From Winogradskyella echinorum (GTDB lineage Bacteria > Bacteroidota > Bacteroidia > Flavobacteriales > Flavobacteriaceae), in assembly GCF_014297365.1 (NCBI RefSeq), contig NZ_JACOQD010000002.1, forward strand, positions 186,001 to 250,000: a stretch of DNA of 64,000 nucleotides, written 5' to 3'. The position numbers and the translations under genes are program-made. Every line of letters begins with the position of its first letter. Position 1 is the first letter of the stretch. Below the pieces are notes generated by a model. It saw only the letters and a program-made list of their open reading frames with translations. It ran no database searches and was not told where the DNA came from. Below, one piece after another: positions 8,602-16,174 of this stretch.

Positions 8602-9429
8602 TTACTGATGCACAGTCAATACAGTATTAGAATTTAATTTACATATAGTGGCGATAACATTAGATTTTACAACACCTATTTTTCTAAATAAATCGGGTTT
8701 ATTATCTACAACGCACATTATTTCGTTAATATGACTAAAAGCGTAATCCTTTAATCTGAAGGCTGGTTTTAAAAATTCTAGTTCAATAGGTTTGTTAGAA
8801 AGCTGCTTTAGATATGTTAATAATAGCTCTAAATTTTCTGATGCTTTCTCAGATAGATTTTTCTTTTCTTTTAGTGCTAAGATGCCAATTTTAGTGTTGG
8901 TGTTTTCGAGCGCTTTGATAAAACGTTCAATTTCACCGGTGTTAATTTTTTGTTGAAAATCGGACGCTATGGTTAGCGTAATGCCATTGCAAGTTGTGGC
9001 GTGTGGTGGCACAATTAAAACTGGGCAAGATCTTACCTTTTCTAATATATTCTCAGTTGTGGTGCCAAGTGTAGAAGTACCATTACCTGTTAGTACAACT
9101 ACATCTATGCCTATAGTCTCTACACTAATATTTATGCCATCTACAATATCTCTATGTTCTGAAATAGCATGGAAAGAATGGTTTTTATTAGATTTTAAGG
9201 TGTAACGTGTGACTAATTTTCCGAGTTTTTCTAGAGAATCTTCTTTTGGTTTTTCAAACCATTCATCGTCGGCCTGAAGCATTTCAAATGCATTTAAACC
9301 AGAATTAATATATCTAAACGTATTTAAAAAATAAAACTCACAATTTACCTTTTTAAAAAGATTGGTGATATAGTCCGCAGTTTGGTAACTATTTAGCGAG
9401 AAATCTGTGGGAATCAAAATTTTTTTCAT
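8602..9429 (-). CDS. Universal stress protein with two UspA domains
   Basis: The 275-residue protein has the tandem UspA form. Domain 1 (1-145) begins MKKILIPTDFS and holds the ATP-loop pattern GNGTSTLGTTTENI and CPVLIVPP near residues 115-145. Domain 2 (150-275) is degenerate and lacks the loop. Such proteins support survival under starvation, oxygen limitation or oxidative stress. It is the last gene of the minus-strand group that starts at the sigma-54 promoter near 12580. A structured 157-base gap separates it from the previous gene, so it may also have its own transcript end. Confidence 0.92.
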   Translation of the reverse strand: MKKILIPTDFSLNSYQTADYITNLFKKVNCEFYFLNTFRYINSGLNAFEMLQADDEWFEKPKEDSLEKLGKLVTRYTLKSNKNHSFHAISEHRDIVDGINISVETIGIDVVVLTGNGTSTLGTTTENILEKVRSCPVLIVPPHATTCNGITLTIASDFQQKINTGEIERFIKALENTNTKIGILALKEKKNLSEKASENLELLLTYLKQLSNKPIELEFLKPAFRLKDYAFSHINEIMCVVDNKPDLFRKIGVVKSNVIATICKLNSNTVLTVHQ

Positions 9430-9474
9430 CGTTCTAAGGTTTTAATGGTGATACTTCTTTTATCATACTTAGGC

Positions 9475-9504
9475 TAACCGCAAAGTCAATCATCTTTGCG
9501 GTTA
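9475..9504. other. Hairpin in the gap before the universal stress gene
   Basis: A perfect 11-bp stem (TAACCGCAAAG at 9475-9485 and complement at 9494-9504) has an 8-nt loop. It is nested inside a longer-range pair, ATACTTAGG (9465-9473) with CCTAAGTAT (9568-9576), and next to the palindrome TTGCATGCAA (9506-9515). There is no T-run on either side, so it is not a plain terminator; RNA processing, attenuation or a protein-binding site are possible. Confidence 0.5.
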
Positions 9505-9586
9505 ATTGCATGCAAAACCTTCTTAACGCTAACTAGCTTTTTATTTAACCAATCACAATTTTGCTTACCTAAGTATTTTCTACTTT

Positions 9587-9976
9587 TTATTTACTTCCAT
9601 ATCTTTTTAAGAGCTTGTAAATCTGATTCTTAAATAACTTTATCTCTTCTAAAAATTGAAAATAGTTTTGTTGTCTTTGTTTATGATATTTTAATCTTAT
9701 TTCATTGTATTCTCCTTTACCATATTCGTATTCAGTTTTAATTTCTTGCTCATATTTACAGATTGATGCCATGTTTAATATGTTCTTTCTTCGCATGGCT
9801 TTAATTACATTAGAAACCGAACTGTTTTTTATCAATTGTTTTTCTATAATATTAAGATGGTCTAACTCAGTATTAAAATCTTCGAGCATAGTGGTCCAAA
9901 GATTGATTTCATTTAAATCTTTCTTTAGACATAAGCGTCTATGTTCGTCTATTTTATATGCAGATATTGTGCTCAA
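9587..9976 (-). CDS. Small coiled-coil protein of unknown function, paralogue A
   Basis: This 129-residue, highly charged and helical protein is not one I recognise. It has no signal peptide or membrane segment. Two long helices are expected (about 15-50 and 75-125). It resembles its upstream neighbour: ExxxWxxMLEDFNTELDHLNII here matches ELDNWINHLKYIKKELINLI there, and both have a Tyr- and Lys-rich second helix, so the two look like diverged tandem duplicates. It belongs to the GDH-stress protein group and may assist stress physiology; this is inferred from context only. Confidence 0.7.
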   Translation of the reverse strand: MSTISAYKIDEHRRLCLKKDLNEINLWTTMLEDFNTELDHLNIIEKQLIKNSSVSNVIKAMRRKNILNMASICKYEQEIKTEYEYGKGEYNEIRLKYHKQRQQNYFQFLEEIKLFKNQIYKLLKRYGSK

Positions 9977-9988
9977 ATGTTAGTGTCT

Positions 9989-10417
9989 TTACAATGATTT
10001 TTCTATTCTTGAAAGCGAAAATTTACCCTGAACTTTATCAAAAAACGCATCTTTTAATCGTCTGTATTTATCTAAATGATAGAGATAACTTCTGCGATAA
10101 CTCTCGTGTTCTGTTATATATATCATATCGCATTGCGTGTCTTCGCATTCTGCTATATCTGTTCTCGAATTTGCATATTTTAAAAGTGCGTTTAACAAGG
10201 TGTTATTTTCGGATTTCTTTTTTTCAAAACGCTCAATGATATCGTGCTCTCCCAGATTGTCCTTCAAATCTTTATTACAGATAATTATAAGGTTTATAAG
10301 TTCCTTTTTAATGTATTTTAAGTGATTGATCCAATTATCTAATTCCATAGTATTGATTTTGTGTGTAACATCAATACTGGTGTCGTGGTCAAATATGTTA
10401 GTATTTAGAGTTTCCAT
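9989..10417 (-). CDS. Small coiled-coil protein of unknown function, paralogue B
   Basis: The 142-residue protein is acidic and basic in alternation, helical, without signal peptide. A conserved Trp (W29 in MELDNWINHL) sits at the start of the first helix as in paralogue A, and the C-terminal helix is rich in Tyr, Arg and Lys. It lies 12 bases before paralogue A and 11 after the Rnk-like gene, so all are probably co-transcribed. No function can be assigned. Confidence 0.72.
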   Translation of the reverse strand: METLNTNIFDHDTSIDVTHKINTMELDNWINHLKYIKKELINLIIICNKDLKDNLGEHDIIERFEKKKSENNTLLNALLKYANSRTDIAECEDTQCDMIYITEHESYRRSYLYHLDKYRRLKDAFFDKVQGKFSLSRIEKSL

Positions 10418-10428
10418 AGTTTAAAATT

Positions 10429-10848
10429 TTATATCACTATATCCATATCGCTAAAGGTTTCATGCTGTTTAACCTCTTTAACAGTAATCTGTTGAGTACC
10501 ATTTGGAAAGTTCCATATAATAGCATCTTCTTGTGAGTATCCAATTAATGCAGATCCCATCGGTGTTAGCACAGATATTTTATTGTTTTTTACATCTTTA
10601 TTCGTGGGTATTACCAGTTGCACTGTTTTTTCTATTCCGTTATTAAAGGCAACTGTTACTATAGAGTTAAAGCGTATAACATCTTTCGGCATTTCTTCTT
10701 CATCTGCGATGTGCGCTGTTCTTAACTCTTCAGATAATTTCATTAAACACTTCTGAATTTCGTGGTTTTCTGCATAGCCAGAAATGTTGAGTATGCGTTT
10801 TAAATAGACATACTCTTTTTTTTCTAATATTAAACTTCCGTATTTCAT
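10429..10848 (-). CDS. GreA/GreB C-terminal-domain protein (Rnk-like)
   Basis: The 139-residue protein has a short helical N-terminus and, from about residue 65, the FKBP-like C-terminal domain of Gre factors, with TPMGSALIGYSQEDAI near residues 95-110. It lacks the long coiled-coil finger of GreA that reaches the polymerase active site. This is the arrangement of E. coli Rnk (136 residues), which binds RNA polymerase. It likely tunes transcription in stress or stationary phase together with the neighbouring stress genes. Confidence 0.88.
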   Translation of the reverse strand: MKYGSLILEKKEYVYLKRILNISGYAENHEIQKCLMKLSEELRTAHIADEEEMPKDVIRFNSIVTVAFNNGIEKTVQLVIPTNKDVKNNKISVLTPMGSALIGYSQEDAIIWNFPNGTQQITVKEVKQHETFSDMDIVI

Positions 10849-10866
10849 GGGTTGAGTTTTTAATTT

Positions 10867-12171
10867 TTATGGAAAAATACCTCTTTGTATGTATGCTTTT
10901 TCTATGCGTTCAATAGCGATACAGAAAGCAGCTGTACGCATATCAATCCCTTCATTTTTAGAGTAATCATAAACTTTATCAAAAGATTCTTTCATCTTTT
11001 TATCTAGTTTGGCCATAACCTCGTCTAACTGCCAAAGTTCACCGTTTCGGTTTTGAAGCCATTCAAAATAACTACCAATAACACCTCCCGAATTACATAA
11101 TATATCTGGGATTATAGTGATACCTCTTTTTAACAAAAGCTTCTCCCCTTCTACATTTGTTGGTCCATTGGCACCTTCTGCAATAAGTCTTGCTTTAATT
11201 CGAGAGGCATTTTCTTTAGTAATTTGATTACCTAAGGCTGCAGGAATACAGATATCGCAGTTTAATGTGAAAAATTTGTTTTTATCTACAGGTTTGGCAC
11301 TAGGAAAATCAACAATACTTCCATCATTAATTTTAGTGTACTTAAACAAGTCCTCTACCTTTATACCCTTTTGGTTTTGAATACTGCCATAAGCATCTTG
11401 AACTGCTACCAATTTTGCACCATCTTTCTCTAAGAAATGTGCTGCCCAATACCCAACATTACCAAAGCCTTGAACAATAAACTTCTTACCGTCTAGACTC
11501 TTGTTGTTCTTCTCTGCCCAAAATTTAATGGACAAGTACACTCCATAACCAGTGGCTCTATCTCGTCCTTCTAAGCCTCCACTGCCATCTGGTTTACCTG
11601 TAACAACATGCTGATTTGCAGTACGTTCTGCAGGAGGACGCGTACTCATATATGTATCTGCAATCCATGCCATAGTTTGGCTATTAGTGTTAATATCTGG
11701 TGCAGGTATATCGTGTTCTGGTCCAATATTGTCTGCCAAAGCAAAAGTGAAACGTCTGGTAATACGCTCTAACTCTTCTTTAGAATATTTTGCTGGATCT
11801 AGTTTTATACCACCTTTTCCACCACCATAAGGTAAACCTGCTAAAGAAGTTTTCCAGGTCATCCACATGGCCAACGCTCTTGCGGCATCAATATCTACTG
11901 TTGGATGATAGCGCAAACCACCTTTATATGGACCTAAAGCGTTATTATGTTGTACTCTGTAACCCGTAAAAATCTCCACATCACCATTATCCATTTTTAC
12001 TGGGAAATTTACTATGATTTCATTGTTGGTAATGCTTAAAATTTTTCTAATGTTTGGATGAAGACCAATTTGATCTGCAGCACTGTTAAACTGGTCCATA
12101 ACATTATCCATCATACCTCTAACAGGTACCTTTTTTAAAGGTTTCTTCAAATCTGCTGTTGCTATTGTCAT
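10867..12171 (-). CDS. Glu/Leu/Phe/Val dehydrogenase family, probable glutamate dehydrogenase
   Basis: The 434-residue protein is of the small hexameric class. Substrate and catalytic residues are visible: K83 in PYKGG, K107 in WKTSL, K119 in GGGKGGI and D159 in PAPDINT. The Rossmann motif GFGNVG (235-240) binds NAD(P). It interconverts glutamate with 2-oxoglutarate and ammonia. In this group it follows a sigma-54 promoter, the polymerase form classically tied to nitrogen control, and precedes stress proteins; I infer a catabolic or redox-balancing role. The N-terminal PLKKVPVRGMM extension is longer than in many homologues. Confidence 0.93.
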   Translation of the reverse strand: MTIATADLKKPLKKVPVRGMMDNVMDQFNSAADQIGLHPNIRKILSITNNEIIVNFPVKMDNGDVEIFTGYRVQHNNALGPYKGGLRYHPTVDIDAARALAMWMTWKTSLAGLPYGGGKGGIKLDPAKYSKEELERITRRFTFALADNIGPEHDIPAPDINTNSQTMAWIADTYMSTRPPAERTANQHVVTGKPDGSGGLEGRDRATGYGVYLSIKFWAEKNNKSLDGKKFIVQGFGNVGYWAAHFLEKDGAKLVAVQDAYGSIQNQKGIKVEDLFKYTKINDGSIVDFPSAKPVDKNKFFTLNCDICIPAALGNQITKENASRIKARLIAEGANGPTNVEGEKLLLKRGITIIPDILCNSGGVIGSYFEWLQNRNGELWQLDEVMAKLDKKMKESFDKVYDYSKNEGIDMRTAAFCIAIERIEKAYIQRGIFP

Positions 12172-12210
12172 CTTTATATATTTTAGCTAAATTGATTTTA
12201 AAATTGTCTA

Positions 12211-12345
12211 TTACTTGAAATATCTATTGGTAATAGATCGCTCATTGTATTTTTGAGAGATGTATTTGTTTCTTAATACTGTATCAGATGTTTTAGGTCT
12301 CGAATTTTTACAAGTCATTGCTGAAATAATTGCATTATAAATCAT
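12211..12345 (-). CDS. Possible 44-residue protein
   Basis: An open frame of 44 codons starts with ATG at 12345 and fills the gap between the small Cys protein and glutamate dehydrogenase. It is basic, with one Cys (MTCKN) and no recognised motif. Chance open frames of this size are common in AT-rich DNA. Its position inside an otherwise tight transcription unit is the only support. Confidence 0.2.
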   Translation of the reverse strand: MIYNAIISAMTCKNSRPKTSDTVLRNKYISQKYNERSITNRYFK

Positions 12346-12364
12346 GATATTTTCTATTTAACTG

Positions 12365-12541
12365 TTAAACTAATTCTAGTGTTTTTTCTTCATTTTCTTT
12401 TGGTTGTACCATAGTCTTTATAGCGTTTGAATCTGTTACCTCTTTGTCATATTCGCTACAAGACCATACCTTGTCTTTTTGCATCGTTAATACGCAGTTA
12501 TTGCGATATATGCAACTCGGACAAATACTAATGTTGTTCAT
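12365..12541 (-). CDS. Small four-cysteine protein, possible metal site
   Basis: I place the start at 12541, giving 58 residues; the frame is open further upstream to 12625 but that extension would cover the sigma-54 promoter and reads as hydrophobic noise. The protein has C7-P-S-C10, C16 and C28 (VWSCSEYDKE), a spacing suitable for zinc or an iron-sulphur cluster, and an acidic tail. It is the first gene after the -24/-12 promoter, about 25 bases from the expected transcription start. The function is unknown. Confidence 0.7.
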   Translation of the reverse strand: MNNISICPSCIYRNNCVLTMQKDKVWSCSEYDKEVTDSNAIKTMVQPKENEEKTLELV

Positions 12542-12576
12542 ATTAAAACATATTAATGTTATACACATACCAAAAA

Positions 12577-12592
12577 GGCAATGTCTATACCA
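12577..12592 (-). promoter_or_regulatory. Sigma-54 (-24/-12) promoter
   Basis: Read on the minus strand the sequence is TGGTATAGACATTGCC. It keeps the invariant GG and GC with exactly 10 bases between them and the TTGC of the -12 box (consensus TGGCAC-N5-TTGC). The expected start of transcription near 12566 leaves a short leader before the small Cys gene. An NtrC-type sigma-54 activator is encoded directly upstream. Confidence 0.75.
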
Positions 12593-12622
12593 TAAAATTT
12601 TAATAGTAAGGTTTTTAAAGAC

Positions 12623-12647
12623 CAAACCCTTTAAAATAAAGGGTTTG
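12623..12647. other. Perfect 10-bp hairpin between activator gene and its target
   Basis: CAAACCCTTT (12623-12632), a 5-nt loop and the exact complement (12638-12647). On the minus strand it is followed by only TCTTT, so it may be a weak terminator of the kinase-regulator transcript, or it may help loop the DNA between enhancer site and promoter. Confidence 0.5.
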
Positions 12648-12684
12648 AAGTTGTGTGATGTGTGTTTTGATAAAGAATAGAGTT

Positions 12685-12718
12685 GATACTTAATTACCCA
12701 GTTGGGTAAAAAAGTATC
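12685..12718. promoter_or_regulatory. Candidate enhancer site for the NtrC-type regulator
   Basis: A 16-bp imperfect inverted repeat (14 of 16 paired) has the perfect core TTACCCA-GT-TGGGTAA at 12694-12709. Its centre lies about 135 bases upstream of the expected sigma-54 start site, a normal distance for an NtrC-type upstream activating sequence, and 12 bases after the regulator gene stop. The alternative is a terminator stem for the regulator, but no T-run follows. Confidence 0.55.
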
Positions 12719-12730
12719 AGTTAGGAATGG

Positions 12731-14059
12731 CTATTCTGAAAGTTTTTGACGAATGGTTTTTCGGTCTATTTGAAGAATTTCTGCGGCTTTAGTTTTATTA
12801 TTTCCTGTAGCTCTTAATACCTTTTCTATATATTGTTTTTCAATAACTTTTAGTGGTACCAATGCTTCTTCAGAAAACATTATGGTGTACTTTAAATGAT
12901 CGGGTAGATGTTCTACATCTACAACCTTGTCGCACATAATAACTGCACGCTGAATGATATTTTCTAGTTCTCTAATATTTCCAGGCCAATTATAACGTTT
13001 TAAAATAGCTAGAGCATCTGGTGTGATTTTTAAAAATCGGTCTTTATACTCAATACCGTATTTAAATAGAAATTTATCAACTAGCAAAGCAATATCATCC
13101 TTTCGCTCACGCAATGCCGCAATATGAATTTCTACTACAGTTAGTCTGTAATACAAATCTTCTCTAAAGCTTTGTTTCTGTATCATATCTTGCAAATCGC
13201 TATTTGTAGCTGCGATGATACGAACATCTACTTTTACGGCTTTTGTAGACCCTACACGAACCACTTCTTTTTCTTGTAGTACACGTAATAATCGAGATTG
13301 TACTGCCAGTGAAGCGTTTCCTATTTCATCCAAAAAAATTGTGCCTCCATTTGCCGCTTGAAAAAACCCTTCTCTATTGGTTTCTGCACCTGTAAAAGCA
13401 CCTTTTACATAACCGAATAACTCTGCCTCTAATAAATTTTCTGGAATACCACCACAATTAACCGCTATAAATGGTGCTCTAGAAAACTTACCTTGATAGT
13501 GAATGGCTCGCGCTACTAATTCTTTACCAGTACCACTTTCACCTTTAATAAAAACAGTCGCCTTATTATCTTTTACACGTTTAATAACTTGTATAACCTC
13601 ATTTATTTTTTCAGAATTACCAATAATGTCACCATAAGCTTCAGATTTATCTGCGGACATGTTATTTGATTGAGATATGTTTGCTCTTGAAGTAACTAAA
13701 GATTTATCTACAGCAGATTTTAACTCGTCTTTTGTAAAAGGTTTGGTTAAATAATCTACTACTCCAGATTTAATTACAGACAAAGACCCTTGAACAGATG
13801 GATAACCCGTAACTACCAGTTTGGGTAATTTAGGATAATGCTCAGACACAAATTTTATAAGTTCAAAGCCATCTACCTCTGGCATTTTTAAATCGGTAAT
13901 TAATAAATCAATTTGTGTGTCTCGCAGAATAGTAACTGCCTCTTTTACAGAAATGGCTTTAAATACATGGTAATTCCAAGATTGTAAATGACGCTGCAAT
14001 AACTCCAGAATATTTATATCATCGTCAACTATAAGTATATTTTCTTTAAGTAATTGCAT
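12731..14059 (-). CDS. NtrC-family sigma-54-dependent response regulator
   Basis: The 442-residue protein has a receiver domain (phospho-acceptor D56 in LLITDLKMP), an AAA+ domain with Walker A GESGTGKE (173-180), the sigma-54 contact loop GAFTGA (220-225) and Walker B FLDE (242-245), then a Fis-type helix-turn-helix ending NNKTKAAEILQIDRKTIRQKL (in last 25 residues). It hydrolyses ATP to open sigma-54 promoters. It lies 7 bases after its kinase, and its probable first target is the operon just downstream, which starts with a -24/-12 promoter. Confidence 0.96.
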   Translation of the reverse strand: MQLLKENILIVDDDINILELLQRHLQSWNYHVFKAISVKEAVTILRDTQIDLLITDLKMPEVDGFELIKFVSEHYPKLPKLVVTGYPSVQGSLSVIKSGVVDYLTKPFTKDELKSAVDKSLVTSRANISQSNNMSADKSEAYGDIIGNSEKINEVIQVIKRVKDNKATVFIKGESGTGKELVARAIHYQGKFSRAPFIAVNCGGIPENLLEAELFGYVKGAFTGAETNREGFFQAANGGTIFLDEIGNASLAVQSRLLRVLQEKEVVRVGSTKAVKVDVRIIAATNSDLQDMIQKQSFREDLYYRLTVVEIHIAALRERKDDIALLVDKFLFKYGIEYKDRFLKITPDALAILKRYNWPGNIRELENIIQRAVIMCDKVVDVEHLPDHLKYTIMFSEEALVPLKVIEKQYIEKVLRATGNNKTKAAEILQIDRKTIRQKLSE

Positions 14060-14066
14060 AATTCAA

Positions 14067-15158
14067 TTAGTCTTTTGGCAATGTTACTGTAAAGATAGCA
14101 CCTTTTTTAATGTTATTTTCTGCTGTAATAGTACCTTTGTGTGACGCTACAATGCCATGAACAACACTAAGCCCTAAACCCGATCCATCTCCTAATGGCT
14201 TAGTTGTAAAAAATGGCTGAAAGACTTTTGCTAAGTTTTCTTTTGAGAAGCCAGGACCTTCATCAGAAATTTTCAAGACGATAGTCTTTTTTGTGCTTGT
14301 AGTTTCAATGGTTACTTTTCCGCTTTTTGGAGAAAAGTATATAGCATTCATTAATAAGTTGAAAACAATCTGTGTTAATTGTATAGGGTCTGCCTTTAAC
14401 CATATAGCTTCGTTATCTGTTTTTACCACATATTTTACCTGTTCTTTTTTAAAGGTTGCATCTAATAATTTAATGGCATTTTTTATTTGTTCTATAAGGT
14501 TGACGTGTTTCATTTCTTGAGGCATTTCACAAGCAAAAAACATTAGTTTTTTCACCACTTCCCTAGAAAATATTGCATTCTTAATAATTTTATCTACATC
14601 TGAAATTGCTTTGGTATTCGATTCTAGATCGTCTTTAAGTAGTTCTGAAAACCCAAGAATGTTCGCCAAAGGTGTATTGAGCTCGTGAGCAATACCTGCT
14701 GTAATTTCTCCTAAAATACTTAATCGATCAGCATGCTCCATTTGACGCTTCAGCGAAGCCTCATTTTTTTGGATTTCTATGCGCTCTAAAAGGTTGCCTA
14801 ATTTAAGCGCTACGCTATCTAATAATAATTGTTCTTCTTTTAGAAAATTAATTTCTTTAAACTCTGAAGTATTTAAACGTGCAGTAATTTTACCCTTTTC
14901 AGTATTAAAAATTTTAACAATAGAAGCAATCGTAAGATGATCGTCAGAAAAAGAATTAGTCTTAATGGACACGTCATTATAAGCAATTAATATATCTGTT
15001 TTATCTGGATATTGAAATGCTTTTTTAAGACTAAACGCAATGGCTTTTAAAGTATCTTCAATAAGCTCAAAATCGGTATTAGCTATAATTGAAGACACCT
15101 CATAAAGACAAGTAAGTTCTTTGATTCGTTCTTTTAATGCTTGTTTAGTCTTACTCAT
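14067..15158 (-). CDS. Sensor histidine kinase of the NtrB type, cytoplasmic
   Basis: The 363-residue protein has no membrane helix. A GAF-like N-terminus (about 15-125) is followed by a HisKA helix with H158 in GIAHELNTPLANILGF and a HATPase domain whose boxes NLLMNAI, DEGPGF and GSGLGLS are intact. It should phosphorylate the sigma-54 activator encoded next to it. Its signal must be intracellular. In view of the target genes (glutamate dehydrogenase, Rnk-like, UspA) nutrient or oxygen limitation are reasonable guesses. Confidence 0.94.
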   Translation of the reverse strand: MSKTKQALKERIKELTCLYEVSSIIANTDFELIEDTLKAIAFSLKKAFQYPDKTDILIAYNDVSIKTNSFSDDHLTIASIVKIFNTEKGKITARLNTSEFKEINFLKEEQLLLDSVALKLGNLLERIEIQKNEASLKRQMEHADRLSILGEITAGIAHELNTPLANILGFSELLKDDLESNTKAISDVDKIIKNAIFSREVVKKLMFFACEMPQEMKHVNLIEQIKNAIKLLDATFKKEQVKYVVKTDNEAIWLKADPIQLTQIVFNLLMNAIYFSPKSGKVTIETTSTKKTIVLKISDEGPGFSKENLAKVFQPFFTTKPLGDGSGLGLSVVHGIVASHKGTITAENNIKKGAIFTVTLPKD

Positions 15159-15265
15159 TATCAGGTGTTTTATCTTCTATATTTTAGCATTAAGCAAATT
15201 AGTTTTACTACGCGTTCTGCAATTCTGAGATAAGATATTAAAAGAATTTGAAATGTTTTCACATT

Positions 15266-15526
15266 TTAACAAGTGCTACAATTACTATTATTGTTAATGT
15301 TAGGAGTGTTTTTCTTTCTTAGCTTTCTCAAATGATGGATATGGATGATACAAAATATGATACCAGAAATAATTAATGGTCCAGAAGCTAAAAAGAAACC
15401 ATAAATGACATAGAAAAAACTAGACACTAAATGCCATAATCTAAATCCAGACATGTCCTTTTTAGTTACTGCATAAAAACCTGCAGCAATTGCTAGATAT
15501 CCTAATGTTTCAGCTATTATATTCAT
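15266..15526 (-). CDS. Small YgjV-like inner-membrane protein
   Basis: The 86-residue protein has three hydrophobic helices (about 4-20, 30-48, 50-66) and a hydrophilic tail ending CSTC. The pattern GYLAIAAGFYAVTKKDMSGFR resembles the YgjV family of unknown function. It overlaps the MarR gene by 4 bases, so the two are co-translated; MarR probably regulates it. Confidence 0.75.
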   Translation of the reverse strand: MNIIAETLGYLAIAAGFYAVTKKDMSGFRLWHLVSSFFYVIYGFFLASGPLIISGIIFCIIHIHHLRKLRKKNTPNINNNSNCSTC

Positions 15527-16005
15527 TTGGTTTTTAATTTTAATAATACGCGTTGTTTATAATCTAATTGATTTACTTTCTCTTCAATTTTTGTTAGTTC
15601 TCTCAACAAATTGGGACTATCTTTAAAAAGGTCTTCTACCACCTTGGTACCTGCCAGCCAATAGGTTTCAAAAGTTTTAATGTGTTTATTAGCTTTAGAT
15701 GTTAAGGATAAAACTTGTTTGCGCTTATCGTTTTCATCTGCATAAGAATTGATATACCCTTGCTTTTTCATTTTCTTTACAATTTTTATCACTGCAGGAT
15801 GTGAAAATTGAAGCGTATCAGCCATTTCTGTAATTGTCATTTCTTCATGCTCTTGTAAGAGTCTGAAAATTAAATTCCAATTAGGATCTATGTCTAAACC
15901 TTCAGATTTATACAAATCTTTAGTGCTATAAAGCAGCGTATCACTTAATCGTTTTAATCTACTGGTTATGCCCTCGTACTCTATATCTATTAAAAAATCA
16001 CTCAT
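15523..16005 (-). CDS. MarR-family transcriptional regulator
   Basis: The 160-residue protein has the winged helix at about residues 55-105 (MTITEMADTLQFSHPAVIKIVKKM, split over two helices, then a wing with ENDKRKQVLSLT). Its length and flanking dimerisation helices are typical. Two near-identical palindromes lie in its promoter, pointing to self-repression. The ligand is unknown, and the only partner is the small membrane protein gene it overlaps. Confidence 0.93.
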   Translation of the reverse strand: MSDFLIDIEYEGITSRLKRLSDTLLYSTKDLYKSEGLDIDPNWNLIFRLLQEHEEMTITEMADTLQFSHPAVIKIVKKMKKQGYINSYADENDKRKQVLSLTSKANKHIKTFETYWLAGTKVVEDLFKDSPNLLRELTKIEEKVNQLDYKQRVLLKLKTK

Positions 16006-16010
16006 AATAA

Positions 16011-16024
16011 TGTAACTGGTTACA
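16011..16024 (-). promoter_or_regulatory. MarR operator copy 1
   Basis: TGTAACTGGTTACA has 6-bp arms around a 2-nt centre and lies at the expected transcription start of the MarR gene, just downstream of the -7 box TACATTTG (minus strand, 16032-16025). Confidence 0.65.
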
Positions 16025-16044
16025 CAAATGTATAAAAATTATAT

Positions 16045-16056
16045 GTAACTAGTTAC
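16045..16056 (-). promoter_or_regulatory. MarR operator copy 2
   Basis: GTAACTAGTTAC is a perfect 12-bp palindrome with nearly the same sequence as copy 1, centred 33 bases away, overlapping the -33 region. The pair brackets the promoter. Confidence 0.65.
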
Positions 16057-16074
16057 GTATATATGTAAATTTTA

Positions 16075-16107
16075 ACAAAAAAAAGACTGTTTTAAGTAAA
16101 CAGTCTT
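16075..16107 (-). terminator. Terminator of the QorB-like gene
   Basis: A 10-bp stem (16083-16092 with 16098-16107, 5-nt loop) is followed on the minus strand by eight T residues. It separates the QorB-like gene from the MarR promoter. Confidence 0.88.
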
Positions 16108-16174
16108 CTTACTATTAACCAATCAAGCACACATCATTTGTGCTTATACAACAACAAAACCATTTATCTTTATT

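Noticed and set aside
9705..10325. Plus-strand frames opposite the coiled-coil paralogues
   Set aside because: They are Phe/Ser/Leu-rich complements of Lys/Glu-rich helices; the minus-strand frames have better composition and operon spacing.
12542..12625. Longer N-terminus for the small Cys protein
   Set aside because: The extension would contain the sigma-54 promoter inside the gene and has no soluble-protein character; ATG 12541 fits the predicted transcription start.
12623..12647. Hairpin as a standard terminator of the regulator gene
   Set aside because: Stem is perfect but the following minus-strand sequence has only three T in a row, so I list it as a hairpin of open function.
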